Assembly: GCA_937873275.1 (NCBI GenBank)
Contig: CALMRC010000043.1
Location: 1-36,650, forward strand
Direction of reading: 5' to 3'
Length of the DNA: 36,650 bases
Source of the DNA: an uncultured Spirochaetota bacterium
GTDB lineage: Bacteria > Spirochaetota > Spirochaetia > Treponematales > UBA12059
Shown in pieces: positions 34,395 to 36,650 of this stretch. Below the pieces are notes generated by a model. It was not told where the DNA came from. It was given only the letters and a program-made list of their open reading frames with translations, and did no database searches. A program made the position numbers and the translations under genes. Positions within the stretch are counted from its first letter, which is position 1. Each line of letters begins with the position of its first letter.

Positions 34395-35408
34395 CTAGAC
34401 GCTAGACGCGGCCTTTCCGAACCGTTCGAGGACCGCTTCGGGAATCCGGATCTTGAACCGGCACCGGGGGTCCCCGGCCAGGACGGACTCGGTCACCACC
34501 GCCTCGGTCTCCTCTCCGAAGACCGTGTCGAAGAGGAACTTCTCGTACCCCGCCGAGCAGGCGCACCAGGCCGCCGGGACCCCCGCCCCGGTCCGGGTGA
34601 TGGTCGAGGCGGCCAGGGGACAGTGGCAGGCCAGGCGGCGCCTCTCCAGGGGATCCTTCGACGCCAGGAAGCGGTCCGGGTCGTAGGGGATCTTGGTGGC
34701 CCAGAGGTGGCTGCCGTCGGACACCGCGGACAGGATCTCCTGGTTTCCCCGGACGAAGTCCACCACCGCGGGGGTGATCCTCTGCTCGAACCAGAGGGTC
34801 CCGTCCTCGGCGTGGCGCTCGAGCTCCCGGATCTTCCGGCCGTGGTAGGCGGCCAGCCAGTCCTCCAGGGATTCCGAGGCGAGGAAGGCCTCCCGCTCCG
34901 CGGCGAAGGCGGCGGCGGGGATGCCGTGGACGTTCCAGCAGAGGACCCGTCGGGCCCTTTCCGCGCCCAGCTCCGCTTCCAGGGCCCCCACGAAGGCCGC
35001 CGTCGCGGGGGGGTAGGCCTCCGGGGGGGACCCCGTCGGGGGGACCTCGAAACCCGCCATCACCCGGTCCCGGACGGCCTCGCCCTCCAGTTCGGCCAGG
35101 CGGTCCGCCATGGCGGGAAGGACCCCCACGGGGAGGAGGTAGGCCAGGAGCCGGATGGCGACCGCGTCGATCCCGGCCGCTGCGAAGTACCGGGCCAGGG
35201 CCATCAGGCGATCCTCCCCGGCCTCGCCCCGGGCGACGAGGTCCGCCACATGACGCTCCACCCCGGACAGGGGCGCCGAGGCCAGGGTCCCGTCGGGGCC
35301 CGCGGCCTCCGCCTCCAGGATCCGGACCCAGGCGACGGCCCGCTCGATCGCGTCCGGTTCCAGGCCCCGGGCCGCGCAGCGCTCACGGAACTCCTTCTCC
35401 TTGTACAC
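34395..35408 (-). CDS. Cys-rich uncharacterised protein (possibly DUF6144 / ATC-hydrolase-like)
   Basis: GTG at 35408 after GGAGGGAACC; LACHCPLAASTI...AAWCACSAGYEKFLFDTVFGEETEAVVTESVLAGDPRCRFKIRIPE pattern. Confidence 0.7.
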   Translation of the reverse strand: MYKEKEFRERCAARGLEPDAIERAVAWVRILEAEAAGPDGTLASAPLSGVERHVADLVARGEAGEDRLMALARYFAAAGIDAVAIRLLAYLLPVGVLPAMADRLAELEGEAVRDRVMAGFEVPPTGSPPEAYPPATAAFVGALEAELGAERARRVLCWNVHGIPAAAFAAEREAFLASESLEDWLAAYHGRKIRELERHAEDGTLWFEQRITPAVVDFVRGNQEILSAVSDGSHLWATKIPYDPDRFLASKDPLERRRLACHCPLAASTITRTGAGVPAAWCACSAGYEKFLFDTVFGEETEAVVTESVLAGDPRCRFKIRIPEAVLERFGKAASSV

Positions 35409-35515
35409 GGTTCCCTCCTTCGGGGTACGAGACCCCTCCCGGCCGGGGCGGCCGGATCCGGACCTCGGTTTCCCGCCCCCGACCGGTGTCACGAAGCCTG
35501 TGCCGGCCCGGCGGG

Positions 35516-36631
35516 TTAGATCGGCGCGCTCTCCGAGGCGACGGCCCGGGCCGTGAAGCCCGCGGCCGAGGCCAGCTCCCGGCAGAGGGCCCAGACGTCC
35601 GCGTCCTGGTTCGCCAGGATCGCGACGAAGCCGTCGGCGCCCGGGTATCGCATGGCGATCGCCGCGACCCCGGGGTTGATGCCGTCCTTGCCGTACCGGA
35701 CCAGCGCCCCGTCCGGCGCGTAGTCGAACTCCAGACAGTGGCCGTACCGGCGCAGGCCCCCGTCCCGGAGGACCAGGGCGTCGACCCGGGGCGCCAGGAA
35801 GTCCCGGCGAAGGTCCGGGGAAAGGAAGTCCGACCCCTCGATCGCCCGGAATAGTTTCCGGAGGTCCCCGGGAGTGGTCAGGATTCCCGCGTCCGGGGAC
35901 CCGACGGGCGGGAATGCGTAGATGTTCTTGCGGAACCCCGCCGCCTTGCCGTGGGGTCCCTCGACCGTGGCGTACCCTTCGGCGATGCCGGGCTCCGGGG
36001 AGTCCTTGGAGAAATACCCGGTGCGTTCGAGCCCCGCGGGCTCGATCACCTCCCGGCGGACGATCTCCCGGAAGGAGAGCCCCGCCCGGGCCTCCAGGGC
36101 CAGGCCGACGAGGACGTAGGCGCAGTTGTTGTACCGGGACGCCGTGCCCGCGGGGAACAGGGGTTCCTTGTAGGCGAACTGGGGAAGGAAATCCGCGCAT
36201 TCCCGGACCCCGTAGCAGGGGCGGGTCCTCCAGATCTCCTCGTAGTCCTCCCCGGCCTCCTCGTCCGCGTCGTCCGCGATCCCGGAGGTATGGGTCAGGC
36301 AGTGGCGTACCGTGACGTCCGCGGGGATTTTCGTCCCCTCCAGGGGCACGAGGTCCCGGATCCGTTCGTCCAGCCCGAGGAGCCCCCGGTCCGCCAGGCG
36401 GAAGGCCGCGGCCGCGGTGAAGAGCTTTCCCAGGGAGGCCGTGTCGAATCGCGTGTCGACGGTGTTGGGGACCGAGAAGCCCCGGTGGGCCCAGCCTCGG
36501 GCCTCGTGCAGGAGGACCGTGTCGCCCCGGGCCGCGAGGACGACGCCGGAGAAGAGATCCTCCCGCTCATGGCGGTCCAGGATCGCGGAGAGGGAGGCTG
36601 CGGTGATCCGGACGGGGTCCGGTTCGTTCAT
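35516..36631 (-). CDS. Serine hydrolase, beta-lactamase class C/PBP-like family
   Basis: SxxK motif DTASLGKLFTAAAAF, YNN motif SRYNNCAYVLVG, VRHCLTHTSGI, DAGILTTPGDLRKLFRAI. Confidence 0.93.
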   Translation of the reverse strand: MNEPDPVRITAASLSAILDRHEREDLFSGVVLAARGDTVLLHEARGWAHRGFSVPNTVDTRFDTASLGKLFTAAAAFRLADRGLLGLDERIRDLVPLEGTKIPADVTVRHCLTHTSGIADDADEEAGEDYEEIWRTRPCYGVRECADFLPQFAYKEPLFPAGTASRYNNCAYVLVGLALEARAGLSFREIVRREVIEPAGLERTGYFSKDSPEPGIAEGYATVEGPHGKAAGFRKNIYAFPPVGSPDAGILTTPGDLRKLFRAIEGSDFLSPDLRRDFLAPRVDALVLRDGGLRRYGHCLEFDYAPDGALVRYGKDGINPGVAAIAMRYPGADGFVAILANQDADVWALCRELASAAGFTARAVASESAPI

Positions 36632-36650
36632 GGGATACCCCCGGGCCGAG

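Noticed and set aside
35409-36200. Upstream extension of the 601-aa minus-strand ORF
   Set aside because: Overlaps the serine hydrolase gene in another frame; GTG at 35408 with GGAGGG SD is the likely start.
1-36650. CRISPR array, toxin-antitoxin or classic anti-phage defence island
   Set aside because: No regularly spaced 20-40 bp repeats and no nuclease, Cas, toxin or restriction-modification signatures in the translated ORFs.

Overview
The window is GC-rich bacterial chromosome. Spirochaete-like ancestry is my inference from protein style and the signal peptides, not something shown here. I support 21 protein-coding genes, one tRNA-Lys(TTT), four hairpin terminators or candidates, several promoters, and a family of short intergenic repeats. 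The most interesting region is 3868-20888. A sigma54-type (NtrC-family) response regulator is transcribed divergently from an apparent operon of three genes: a ~3369-aa putative lipoprotein of Ig-like repeats, a single-TM protein, and a 1357-aa Ig-repeat protein that ends in a putative outer-membrane beta-barrel. The 336-bp divergent intergenic region carries a well-spaced sigma54 -24/-12 candidate (TGGCAT-N5-CTGC) and, about 150-170 bp upstream of it, two palindromes whose centres are 21 bp apart. This looks like a complete sigma54 enhancer/promoter for a giant surface structure. Other notable items are a 308-bp hairpin-rich insert flanked by an 18-bp duplication of the tRNA-Lys 3' end, a 7-bp-periodic NGTYYAC intergenic repeat family that can overlap promoters, tandem cNMP-GGDEF proteins (one catalytically degenerate, one apparently intact), a metalloprotease/propeller fusion, and a trpB2-like gene with a palindromic operator and structured leader. 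All statements come from reading the sequence; no database search was run.
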